In this document: in pieces, positions 17,001-24,575 of the stretch
Numbering within the stretch: position 1 is the stretch's first letter
Layout: each line of letters begins with the position of its first letter
Assembly: GCF_018398875.1 (NCBI RefSeq)
Contig: NZ_JAGWDK010000019.1
Span: 62,001 to 126,000, forward strand
Source of the DNA: Bradyrhizobium sp. sGM-13
Lineage (GTDB): Bacteria; Pseudomonadota; Alphaproteobacteria; Rhizobiales; Xanthobacteraceae
Reading direction: 5' to 3'
Length of the DNA: 64,000 nt
Notes under the pieces: model-generated
What the model was told of the DNA's origin: nothing
The model's input: only the letters and a program-made list of their open reading frames with translations
Databases searched by the model: none
Translations under genes and position numbers: made by a program

Positions 17001-18584
17001 TCAGCGCCTCCTGGTGCCGAAGACAGAGGAGAAGCGGGTGGCGCCGTGCGACGGCGACGGAGCCGGCGGCCTCGGGGGAGGTGGCGTCGGCGTGGGGGGC
17101 GCTGGCTGAATAGTTGCAGCGGGCGCGCGGTCATAGATGGTCCGCTGCTGTGAAACCGCAGCACGTTGTGGGGCAGGCTCGATCGGCGTCGGCGATATTG
17201 CCGCCCGGCTGCCGCCGCCATCCTTGCGCGAGGACATCCGCTTGACCTCTTCGCGCAGCGGCCATTTTGCTTTCTCGGCGGCGACCTGGACGCATTCGAT
17301 CAGGGCGGTGTTCTTGGCCTCGCGCCGGTGCGCCTTCATGTCGCCGTCGCGATAGGCGTTGAGGATGCGGAACTCCATCGGATCGATGCCGACGAGATGC
17401 GCGAGCTTGTCCATCTGGCATTCGAGCGCAAAGTCCATTGCCGTGACGCCGAAGCCGCGCATGGCGGTAGCCGGCGTCCGGTTGGTGAATACGCAGTACA
17501 CGTCGCCATGGACGTTCGGAATCGTGTAAGGGCCGGGCAGGTGGGCCACGCATTTGACGACGGCGTAGCTTGAAAGCCTTGTATAGGCACCGCTGTCGAA
17601 ATAGGCGCGGATCTTCCGCGCGACGATGCGGCCGTCGCGCATCACGCCATCCTTGATGTAGATGCGCTCGGCGCCGCGCGGCGAGCCGAACTGCATCTCC
17701 TCTTCGCGGCCGAGCTGATAGCGCACCGGGCGCCCGGTCAGCATCGCGCCGAGAATGGCAAGCGGCTCCGTGAGGGTATCGACCTTGCCACCGAACCCGC
17801 CGCCGACGGTTCCGCCGATGAAGTGGAAGGTGTTGGAGGGTACGTCGAGGATTTTGGCGCAGGTGTCGAGCGAGAAGAACAGCGCTTGCGTCGAGGTATA
17901 GACGACATAGCGGCCGTTGGTATCGGGGGCTGCGATCGAGCCGTTGGTCTCGGTCGGTGCATGCTCGATCGGCGACATCTGATAGCGCTGCTCGAGCACA
18001 TGGTCGGCCTCGGCAAAGCCGCGCTCGACGTCCCCGAAGCGCAGTTTTTGGTGATCGTAGACGTCGTGGTAGACAAACGTGTTCTTGGGATAGGTCTCGT
18101 TGACGACGGGCGCGCCGGGCTTCAGCGCCTCCTCGACGTCGAACACCGCGGGCAGCGGCTCGTAGTCGACGCGCACTTTCGCCATCGCTTCATAGGCTTC
18201 ACGCGGGCTGTCGGCGACGATCGCAACGATCGGCTCGCCCTTGTAGCGCACCTTGTCGACCGCGAGCGATGGCTCGTCGTCCTTGCCGAAATTGATCAAA
18301 CTGAGCAGGGTGTTGAGATTACGCGGCACGTCCGCCCCGCGAATGATGCGCCGCACGCCGGGCGATCGTTCCGCTTCCATCGTATCGATGCGGCGCAGGC
18401 GGGCATGCGCGTGTGGGCTGCGCAGTACCTTGAGATGGAGCATGCCCTGCAGCTTATGGTCGTCGAAATAGGTCGAAGTGCCCGTGACATGGCCGAGCAT
18501 GTCCTGGCGCTGCGTGCCTCTCCCGATTTCTTTCAAATTATCGTCGCGCTCGTCGGCGAAGATGTCCTTGCGCAGTTCCAGCAT
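17001..18584 (-). CDS. Mo-hydroxylase large subunit, N-terminal half with proline-rich tail
   Basis: A 527-residue protein with the a/b hammerhead domain (about 25-140: GHVTGTSTYFDD, VRYKGEPIVAIVADS) and the first molybdopterin-binding domain (FIGGTVGGGFGGKVD, AMRGFGVTAMDFALECQMD). The CO-dehydrogenase signature AYRCSFR is absent, so it is a hydroxylase of the wider xanthine dehydrogenase family. The final 60 or so residues are unlike the family, very rich in Pro, Ala and Thr, with runs such as PPTPTPPPPRPP, and end where the C-terminal half-gene begins. The start at 18584 lies 11 bp after the iron-sulfur subunit gene. Likely substrates are N-heterocycles, aldehydes or aromatic thioesters. 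Confidence 0.9.
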   Translation of the reverse strand: MLELRKDIFADERDDNLKEIGRGTQRQDMLGHVTGTSTYFDDHKLQGMLHLKVLRSPHAHARLRRIDTMEAERSPGVRRIIRGADVPRNLNTLLSLINFGKDDEPSLAVDKVRYKGEPIVAIVADSPREAYEAMAKVRVDYEPLPAVFDVEEALKPGAPVVNETYPKNTFVYHDVYDHQKLRFGDVERGFAEADHVLEQRYQMSPIEHAPTETNGSIAAPDTNGRYVVYTSTQALFFSLDTCAKILDVPSNTFHFIGGTVGGGFGGKVDTLTEPLAILGAMLTGRPVRYQLGREEEMQFGSPRGAERIYIKDGVMRDGRIVARKIRAYFDSGAYTRLSSYAVVKCVAHLPGPYTIPNVHGDVYCVFTNRTPATAMRGFGVTAMDFALECQMDKLAHLVGIDPMEFRILNAYRDGDMKAHRREAKNTALIECVQVAAEKAKWPLREEVKRMSSRKDGGGSRAAISPTPIEPAPQRAAVSQQRTIYDRAPAATIQPAPPTPTPPPPRPPAPSPSHGATRFSSVFGTRRR

Positions 18585-18595
18585 AGCGGTGTCCT

Positions 18596-19075
18596 TTAGG
18601 CGCGGGCCCGTCCGCCCGATGCGGCGGCTAGCACGGCGTTGATGATCGGCTCGTAGCCGGTGCAGCGGCAGATATTGCCGGAGATCGCCTCGATGACCTC
18701 GGCGCGGCTCGGCGACGGATTGCGATCGAGCAGCGCTTTCGCCGCCATCAGCATGCCCGGCGTGCAGTAGCCGCACTGGGCCGCGAACTGCTCCATGAAG
18801 GCGCGCTGCAGCGGATGCAGGTTGGGACCGTCCTTCAGCCCGTCGAGCGTTTCGACGGCGCGACCGTTCACGGTTTCCGCCAGCGTCAGGCAGGAGAGAT
18901 GCAGCTCGCCGTCGATCAGCACGCTGCAGGCGCCGCAGCCGCCCTGGCCGCAGCCGAACTTTGGCGTCATGTCGCCAATTAGTTCGCGGAGCGCGACCAG
19001 CAGATTGACGCCGCCGTCGACGAATAGCGCGACGTCGCGGCCATTGTGACGAAATTGCAGGGCGGTCTTGGTCAT
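18596..19075 (-). CDS. coxS: Mo-hydroxylase iron-sulfur subunit, CoxS-like
   Basis: A 159-residue protein with two [2Fe-2S] clusters. The plant-ferredoxin-type N-terminal domain has CGQGGCGACSVLIDG and a later Cys in LSCLTLAE. The helical C-terminal domain has CGYCTPGML and ISGNICRCTGYEPI. These cysteine patterns define the small subunit of the xanthine dehydrogenase/CO dehydrogenase family, which shuttles electrons between the Mo centre and FAD. It lies 6 bp after the FAD subunit gene and 11 bp before the large-subunit gene, giving the classical M-S-L order. Confidence 0.95.
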   Translation of the reverse strand: MTKTALQFRHNGRDVALFVDGGVNLLVALRELIGDMTPKFGCGQGGCGACSVLIDGELHLSCLTLAETVNGRAVETLDGLKDGPNLHPLQRAFMEQFAAQCGYCTPGMLMAAKALLDRNPSPSRAEVIEAISGNICRCTGYEPIINAVLAAASGGRARA

Positions 19076-19081
19076 GAAGGC

Positions 19082-19900
19082 TTACTCCAGGCCGGACAAC
19101 AGGCGGCGAAGATGAACGCCGACGATCTCGCGGCGATACCAGGCGCTGCCAAGGGCATTATCTGCGGGTGACACACCTTCGGCGGCTACCGCCGCAGCGG
19201 CGTTGATCGCCGTATCGTCAAGCGCGCGGCCCTCCAGCGCCCGCTCGGCGGCCCTGGCACGAATTTGCGTTGCGGCCATCGAGCCAAGCGCGATACGCGC
19301 GCCCGAGACGCGGCCGCCGCTCGAAGGCAGGTGCGCCGCCAGGGTGATCACCGAGCCGCCCTTCGGCTTGACACGGGCGATCTTGCGATAGCGGAAGGCA
19401 TCGGCGCCTGCTGGCCGCTGACAGGAGACCGCCAGCACCAGCGCGCCGTTTTGCCGTTCGCGAGATTGCAGGAATTCTTCGATAGGCATGTCGCGGGCGC
19501 CAAGACCGCCCTGGACGGAGACGGTCGCGTCGAGCGCCAGCAGGGCGACGGTGAAGTCGCCGTAGGGGCTGGGCGCGAACAGATTGCCGCCCACCGTACC
19601 CATGTTGCGCACGGCCGGCCCGCCGATCGAACGCGCCGGCGCGTGCAGAAAGGCGAGTTCGCGCTCGGCCAGAATTCTCGCAAAGGTGACGCCGGCGCCG
19701 ATCGTGACGCGCGAGCTTGCGACGTCGATGCGGGTCAGCGCCAGGTCGGTCGCGCGCACGACAGTGGAGATCGAGACATCGCCTTCGTTCAGGGCGCGCA
19801 TGACGAGCGTGCCGCCGCCGAGATAGCGCGCGCTGCGGTCGGACGACAATGCCGACGCCGCCTCGCCGAAATTCGCGAATGTCTTCACCGTGACGGGCAT
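19082..19900 (-). CDS. coxM: Mo-hydroxylase FAD subunit, CoxM-like
   Basis: A 272-residue FAD-binding subunit. The N-terminal part has the ADP-binding ARYLGGGTLVMRALN motif, and the second FAD motif is RNMGTVGGNLFAPSPYGDF. The C-terminal domain contains IARVKPKGGSVITLAA and the CO-dehydrogenase-type FAD-binding end. It transfers electrons from the small subunit to an acceptor, probably quinone or oxygen. It starts 16 bp after the SRPBCC gene. Length (about 270-290) is normal for the family. Confidence 0.93.
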   Translation of the reverse strand: MPVTVKTFANFGEAASALSSDRSARYLGGGTLVMRALNEGDVSISTVVRATDLALTRIDVASSRVTIGAGVTFARILAERELAFLHAPARSIGGPAVRNMGTVGGNLFAPSPYGDFTVALLALDATVSVQGGLGARDMPIEEFLQSRERQNGALVLAVSCQRPAGADAFRYRKIARVKPKGGSVITLAAHLPSSGGRVSGARIALGSMAATQIRARAAERALEGRALDDTAINAAAAVAAEGVSPADNALGSAWYRREIVGVHLRRLLSGLE

Positions 19901-19916
19901 GGCTTCGCCTCCGCTT

Positions 19917-20360
19917 TCATGCAGCCTCCTTCAGGTGCCTTCGAATGGCGTCGAAGCCGGCTTGATAGATCTGTTCGGCGACCATCTGCGTCAGCCGCTC
20001 GGCATCGGCGGGCCGCGTGGTGAACCTGGATTCCCAGTGCCAAAACGTGCGGTCGCCGTCGGTGACCGGAAGCAGGCGGACATGGGCGACATAGTTGAAC
20101 ATCGGGATCGGCGTATCGAGCAGGCAGTAGCTAAAGGTCTGTTCGAGGTCCGAAAGCGCCAGCAGTTGTTCGCGCAGCTCCGAGCCGTCCTGCAGCTTGA
20201 AGCGCCGCACGCAGCCGATCTTGTCGGCGGCCTGTGCGCGCTCGATCGTGCTGGTGGCGACCTCAGGATGCCAGCGGTCGTGGCCGTTGAAATCGCGCAG
20301 CACATTCCAGACCGCGATTGTCGGCGCGTCGAGGATCGTGCTTTTGACGATATGCGGCAC
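19917..20360 (-). CDS. SRPBCC-family ligand-binding protein (second of a tandem pair)
   Basis: A 147-residue START-like protein (VPHIVKSTILDAPTIAVWNVLRDFNGHDRW...). The start is GTG at 20360, directly after the stop of its paralogue and preceded by GGAGG inside that gene. The pattern VW-x-x-x-RDFNG-x-x-WHP-x-x-A, then IGCVR and LPVTDGDRTFWHWE, is shared with the neighbour, so the pair arose by tandem duplication. The fold binds hydrophobic ligands; related CoxG proteins are anchoring or maturation factors for CO dehydrogenase, but this is a polyketide-cyclase-like branch. Its actual role here is unknown. Confidence 0.85.
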   Translation of the reverse strand: MPHIVKSTILDAPTIAVWNVLRDFNGHDRWHPEVATSTIERAQAADKIGCVRRFKLQDGSELREQLLALSDLEQTFSYCLLDTPIPMFNYVAHVRLLPVTDGDRTFWHWESRFTTRPADAERLTQMVAEQIYQAGFDAIRRHLKEAA

Positions 20361-20361
20361 G

Positions 20362-20799
20362 CTAGCCTCCGAAGGCACGCTTGAGCGCATCGAAACCACC
20401 CTGGAACACGCCGGTTCCGATGTTGCTGACGAGTTCGTTCTCACGCTCGGGAGCGCAGTCGAACTCGGCCGTCCACTCCAGAAAGGTCTGGTCGCCGTCT
20501 GTCACGGGCGTCAGCCGCAAGGTAGCTACGTAGTTCTCCACGCCCATCGGGGACTCCAGGATGGAGTAGGTGCAGAACATGTCGTAGTCGGAGAGCCCGA
20601 GCAGCTTTTCGCGGATACGATCGCCGTTGCGCAGGCGAAAATCCCGCACGCATCCGATCTTGTCGGCGGGCTCGCCGCCCTCGATGCGGCTCTCCGCAAT
20701 CGCGGGATGCCAGTTCGGCAACCCGTTGAAGTCGCGCACGCGCGCCCAGACGCGGTCGTTGCGGGCGTTGACGACAGTGGAAACGTAGACCCGGGCCAT
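20362..20799 (-). CDS. SRPBCC-family ligand-binding protein (first of a tandem pair)
   Basis: A 145-residue paralogue of the preceding entry (MARVYVSTVVNARNDRVWARVRDFNGLPNWHPA). Shared blocks include RDFNG, WHPAIAES/WHPEVATS, DKIGCVR and LTPVTDGD. The ATG at 20799 is preferred; a GTG one codon earlier is possible. It is 9 bp from the flotillin gene and abuts the second copy. Two different but related binding proteins in the same message suggest either a heterodimer or two ligands in one pathway. Confidence 0.85.
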   Translation of the reverse strand: MARVYVSTVVNARNDRVWARVRDFNGLPNWHPAIAESRIEGGEPADKIGCVRDFRLRNGDRIREKLLGLSDYDMFCTYSILESPMGVENYVATLRLTPVTDGDQTFLEWTAEFDCAPERENELVSNIGTGVFQGGFDALKRAFGG

Positions 20800-20808
20800 C
20801 ACGCGTGC

Positions 20809-23715
20809 TCACCCTTTCTTGCGCGGTCCGCGTTCAGGGGCGGGTTCGCCGGGACCGGGGACCGCAGGAGGCGCCTCGGACTTGCCTTCAAGCTTCCCTT
20901 GGCCGCCCCTACGCGCGGACTCCCTGATGCCCTGCATATCGCGCGCTTCGCGAATGAGTCCGGGCATCTTGGCAAGGCTTCCGCCCTCGACGCCGATGTC
21001 GGAAAGGATCGAATCAATCAGCGGCGCCTGCACCCGGTAGCGCAGCGCCGAGTCGATCACCTCGTCGGTGGCGCTGCGGCCGCCATTGCCGCCGCCGGCG
21101 CCGTTTAATCCGTCCACCTGAAGGATGCGGATGCCCTCGATCTTCTCCATCGGCTTGACGCTCTCGCGCACGATGCCCTCGATCCGGTCGAGCAGCTTGC
21201 GGCGGAACAGCGAGTAGCGCGCCTGGTCGGTAAGCACGTTCTCGGCTTCGTTGAGCAGCCGCTGCGCCTCGGCTTCGACCGCGGCGCGCACGCGTTCGGC
21301 GTCGGCAGCGATACGGGTCTCCTCGGCCCGCTTCTCCGCCAGCAGCACCTCGACGGTCTTTTGCCGTTTGGCGATCTCGCTTTCGCGGGCGGTGACGACG
21401 CGCTCGGCCGCTTCGGTCGCCCGCACCCGCGCATCCTCGGCGGCCACCTTGGCGGCAGACTCTTCCAGGGACTTCTGGTAGAGGGCGATCGCCTTTTCCA
21501 TCAGAGCCGTTTCGACGTCCTTCTCGCGATTGACCTCGAGTTTCCGCAAGTCCCGCTCGCGGCCGATACGGGCTTCGTCGAGGCCGCGGTCAGCGGCGAT
21601 GCGCGCCCGCTCGACTTCCTCGCGGGAAGCAATCTCGGCTTCCTGCAGCGCCTGGACACGGCCGACTTCGAGCTGCTCGATCGCGCGCCGGCGTGCCAGC
21701 CGGGCCGCCTCCAGCGCCTGTTCACGCGAGACGTCCGTGGTCTCGACTTCCTTGCGCGCGTTGATCTCGGCCTGCTTGACCTGGCGATCGGCGTCGATGC
21801 GCTCGGAGCGCTTGGCGGCGAGCGCAATCACGCGCTCCTCATCGGCGATCTCGACCGCCTTCTTCTGATCGATATTGAGCACCTCGCGAGTCCTGGACGA
21901 GGCGATACGTTCGGCTTCGAGCGCCAGCTCGACCTCGACGCGGCGCCGCTCGATGGCGTCACGCCGCTTGAGTTCGGCGGCTTCGATGGCTTCGGTACGC
22001 TCGATCTCGAGCCCCCTGGTTTCTCGTTCGGCCCGAATACGCTGCGCGGCGACGACCTTCTCCTGGGAGATGCGGGCGGCCTCGATCGCTTCGCGCGAGG
22101 CGATATCGGCCTCCTCGACGGCGCGGTTGCGCGCGATTTCCAGCGAGCGAACGCGCTCTTCCTGCGCGATGCGGGAGGCTTCGGTTGCCTCTCGCGCCGA
22201 GATACCTGCGACCTCGAGCGCCTGGTTGCGCTCGATTTCCAGCTTGCGCGTGGTGTGCTCGGCGGCGATCCGCTCGGCTGCGAGTGTCCGCTCGCGTGCG
22301 ATCCGTGCGGCTTCCACGGCTTTCTGCGCCTCGATCTCCGCTTCCTGGATGGTACGAACCTGCTGGATCTCCAGCGAGCGGGTACGCTCGTCGGAGGCAA
22401 TGCGTTCGACGTTGACGATCGTGGTCTGGGCGATGCGGGCCTTTTCGGTCGCCTCGCGCGCCGCGATCTCGGCTTCTTCGACCGCGCGGGTACGCTCGAT
22501 TTCGCGCCTTCGGGTTTCTTCCTCGTTGGCGATCCGCGCGTCGGTGACGGCGCGGTCTTGCTGGATGCGCGCCTTCTCGATCGCTTCGCGTGCCGTGATC
22601 TCGGCTTCCTCGACGGTCCGCGTGCGCTCGATGTCCCGCTGCCGCACCTCTCGCTCCGAGGCAATGCGGGCGGTATCGACCGCGCGCTGATTGGCGATCT
22701 TGGCTTTTTCGATCTCCTCGCGCGCCAGCAATTCCTTTTCTTCGACGGCGCGCGTGCGCTCAATCTCGCGGTGCCTTGTTTCGCGCTCGGAGGCGATCCG
22801 CGCTTCGGCGATGGCGAGCTCATTGGCGATACGTGCCTTTTCGATCGCCTCGCGGGCGGCGATCTGCGCCTGCTCGGCTTCGGTCTCGCGCAACGCGCGC
22901 TCGCGGGCCACCTCGGTGCGCTGCAGCGCCCGGCGCATCTCGATGTCGCGTTCCTGTTCGAGGCGGGCGGTCTCGCTCTCGCGCTCGATCTCCAGCGCCT
23001 GGCGCTCGGCATCGAGGTTGCGGGTGCGAATCTTGATCATCGAATCCTGCTCGATGTCGTTGCGCAGCTTGCGCTTGGCTTCGATGTCCTCCATCAGCCG
23101 GGTGAGACCCTCGGCGTCGAAGCGGTTCGACGGATTGAAATATTCCAGGTCGGTCTGGTCGAGATCGGTGATAGCAACCGATTCGAGTTCAAGTCCGTTC
23201 TGGGCCAGCGCTTCGGCAGCGGCAGCTTTCACTCGCGCGACATATTCGCCGCGCTGCTCGTGCATCTGCTCCATGGTCATTTCGGCGGCGACTGACCGGA
23301 TCGCCGAGACGAACTTGCCGGAAAGCAGGGCGTGCAACTGCCCCGGCTCGAGCGTGCGCCGCCCGAGCGTGGCGGCGGCGATCGCGACGGCTTCACGGGT
23401 CGGCTGCACGCGCACGTAAAAGTCGGCCTCGATGTCGATACGCATGCGGTCGCGGGTGATCACGGCGTCATGCTTGGCCCGCACGATGCCCATCGGCAAC
23501 ACGTTCATGTTGACGGGCGTGTAGTCGTGAATGAACGGCAGCACGAAGGCGCCGCCGTTGATCACCACGCGCTCTCCCAGGAGACCGGTGCGGACGAAGG
23601 ACACTTCCTTCGACGATCGGTGGTAAAGCCAGTTCACGATATAGACGACAATTGCGATCAAGATGATCGCGACGATCAGCCAGAGGATCAATTCGCCAAC
23701 CAGAGTCCCCGACAT
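20809..23715 (-). CDS. Giant flotillin-like SPFH protein with hendecad coiled coil
   Basis: A 968-residue protein, about 1.5 to 2 times the usual flotillin length. One N-terminal membrane helix (about 5-30) is followed by an SPFH/band 7 domain (about 35-210: EVSFVRTGLLGERVVINGGAF, then RDRMRIDIEADFYVRVQP). From about 220 to 830 the protein is a nearly uninterrupted charged coiled coil containing tandem 44-residue units (281-621 and again 691-734) typified by EAEIAAREAIEKARIA. The C-terminal part has a flotillin-like end (IEGIRILQVDGLNGAGGGNGG) and a Pro/Gly/Lys-rich tail. Flotillins scaffold membrane microdomains. Its place inside a Mo-hydroxylase/transport operon suggests it organises membrane-attached components of that pathway, which is inference. 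Confidence 0.9.
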   Translation of the reverse strand: MSGTLVGELILWLIVAIILIAIVVYIVNWLYHRSSKEVSFVRTGLLGERVVINGGAFVLPFIHDYTPVNMNVLPMGIVRAKHDAVITRDRMRIDIEADFYVRVQPTREAVAIAAATLGRRTLEPGQLHALLSGKFVSAIRSVAAEMTMEQMHEQRGEYVARVKAAAAEALAQNGLELESVAITDLDQTDLEYFNPSNRFDAEGLTRLMEDIEAKRKLRNDIEQDSMIKIRTRNLDAERQALEIERESETARLEQERDIEMRRALQRTEVARERALRETEAEQAQIAAREAIEKARIANELAIAEARIASERETRHREIERTRAVEEKELLAREEIEKAKIANQRAVDTARIASEREVRQRDIERTRTVEEAEITAREAIEKARIQQDRAVTDARIANEEETRRREIERTRAVEEAEIAAREATEKARIAQTTIVNVERIASDERTRSLEIQQVRTIQEAEIEAQKAVEAARIARERTLAAERIAAEHTTRKLEIERNQALEVAGISAREATEASRIAQEERVRSLEIARNRAVEEADIASREAIEAARISQEKVVAAQRIRAERETRGLEIERTEAIEAAELKRRDAIERRRVEVELALEAERIASSRTREVLNIDQKKAVEIADEERVIALAAKRSERIDADRQVKQAEINARKEVETTDVSREQALEAARLARRRAIEQLEVGRVQALQEAEIASREEVERARIAADRGLDEARIGRERDLRKLEVNREKDVETALMEKAIALYQKSLEESAAKVAAEDARVRATEAAERVVTARESEIAKRQKTVEVLLAEKRAEETRIAADAERVRAAVEAEAQRLLNEAENVLTDQARYSLFRRKLLDRIEGIVRESVKPMEKIEGIRILQVDGLNGAGGGNGGRSATDEVIDSALRYRVQAPLIDSILSDIGVEGGSLAKMPGLIREARDMQGIRESARRGGQGKLEGKSEAPPAVPGPGEPAPERGPRKKG

Positions 23716-23739
23716 CTCTTCCTCCCTTTGGTCTCGGCG

Positions 23740-24573
23740 TTACCGCGCGCCGATCGCCTTGAATTTGCGAACCTGTTCGGTGAGCGCCCGCTCCACCGGC
23801 AGGCGCTCCATCGAGGAGGCGCCGTAGAAGCCGTGGCACTTGCGCGTGTGTTTCATGATGAAGTCGGCGTCGGCGGGCTCGGCGATCGGGCCGCCATGGG
23901 CCAGAACCAATATGTCCGGATTGACACTGAGGGCGGCTGCCGCCCAGGTGTCGATCTGTTCCGGGCAGTCTTCGAGCTTCGGCGCAGTATGCGCACCGAT
24001 AGCGCCGCCGGTGGTGAGGCCGAGATGGCAGACGATGATATCGGCGCCCGCGATCGCCATTGCCGCGGCTTCGCTCTCGCTAAACACATAGGGCGTCGTC
24101 AGCATGTCCTTGTCGCGCGCCTTGGCGATCATGTCGATCTCCAACGCATAGGACATTCCGGTTTCCTCGAGATTGGCGCGGAATACGCCGTCGATCAGGC
24201 CGACGGTCGGAAAGTTCTGCACGCCGGCAAAGCCCAGCGCCTTCAACTGATCGAGAAAACTGTCCATGTCGCGGAACGGATCGGTGCCGTTGACGCCGGC
24301 CAATACCGGCGTCCGGGTGACGACGGGGAGCACTTCGCCGGCCATCTCCAGCACGATCGCGTTGGCGTCACCATAGGGCATCAGGCCGGCGAGGGAGCCG
24401 CGTCCTGCCATGCGGTAGCGGCCGGAATTGTAGATCACGATCAGGTCGACGCCGCCCGCTTCCTCGCATTTGGCCGATAGCCCAGTGCCGGCGCCGCCGC
24501 CGACGATCGGCTCGCCCTTGGCGGCCATGTTGCGAAACTTCTTCAGGATGGCTGAACGTTCGAACTTCGCCAT
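23740..24573 (-). CDS. Phosphoenolpyruvate hydrolase-family TIM-barrel protein
   Basis: A 277-residue protein with the N-terminal pattern GEPIVGGGAGTGLSAKCEEAGGVDLIVIYNSGRYRMAGRGSL shortened here to its core GGGAGTGLSAK and IYNSGRYRMAG, then GVQNFPTVGLIDG and ADIIVCHLGLTTGGAIGA. These belong to the TIM-barrel family annotated as phosphoenolpyruvate hydrolase-like, which corresponds to the C-terminal domain of plant Tm-1 proteins. It starts 2 bp after the gene for the LivF/Tm-1-domain fusion, so both Tm-1 halves are co-expressed. The in vivo reaction is not established. Confidence 0.86.
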   Translation of the reverse strand: MAKFERSAILKKFRNMAAKGEPIVGGGAGTGLSAKCEEAGGVDLIVIYNSGRYRMAGRGSLAGLMPYGDANAIVLEMAGEVLPVVTRTPVLAGVNGTDPFRDMDSFLDQLKALGFAGVQNFPTVGLIDGVFRANLEETGMSYALEIDMIAKARDKDMLTTPYVFSESEAAAMAIAGADIIVCHLGLTTGGAIGAHTAPKLEDCPEQIDTWAAAALSVNPDILVLAHGGPIAEPADADFIMKHTRKCHGFYGASSMERLPVERALTEQVRKFKAIGAR

Positions 24574-24575
24574 GG

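Noticed and set aside
16998..17003. Frameshift or nonsense mutation in the Mo-hydroxylase large subunit
   Set aside because: The second half has its own ATG and AGGAGG at ideal spacing, and the first half ends in a distinct tail, so two genes are more likely than a broken one. Resequencing would be decisive.
17001..19900. Aerobic CO dehydrogenase (coxMSL)
   Set aside because: Gene order and maturation partners fit, but the CoxL active-site signature AYRCSFR is absent; RGFGVTAM is found instead, so it is another member of the family.
21361..23295. 644-codon plus-strand frame
   Set aside because: It lies antisense to the flotillin coiled coil. The repetitive Glu/Arg/Ala codons produce a long open complement; the Asp/Leu/Arg-rich product has no domain and no ribosome site.
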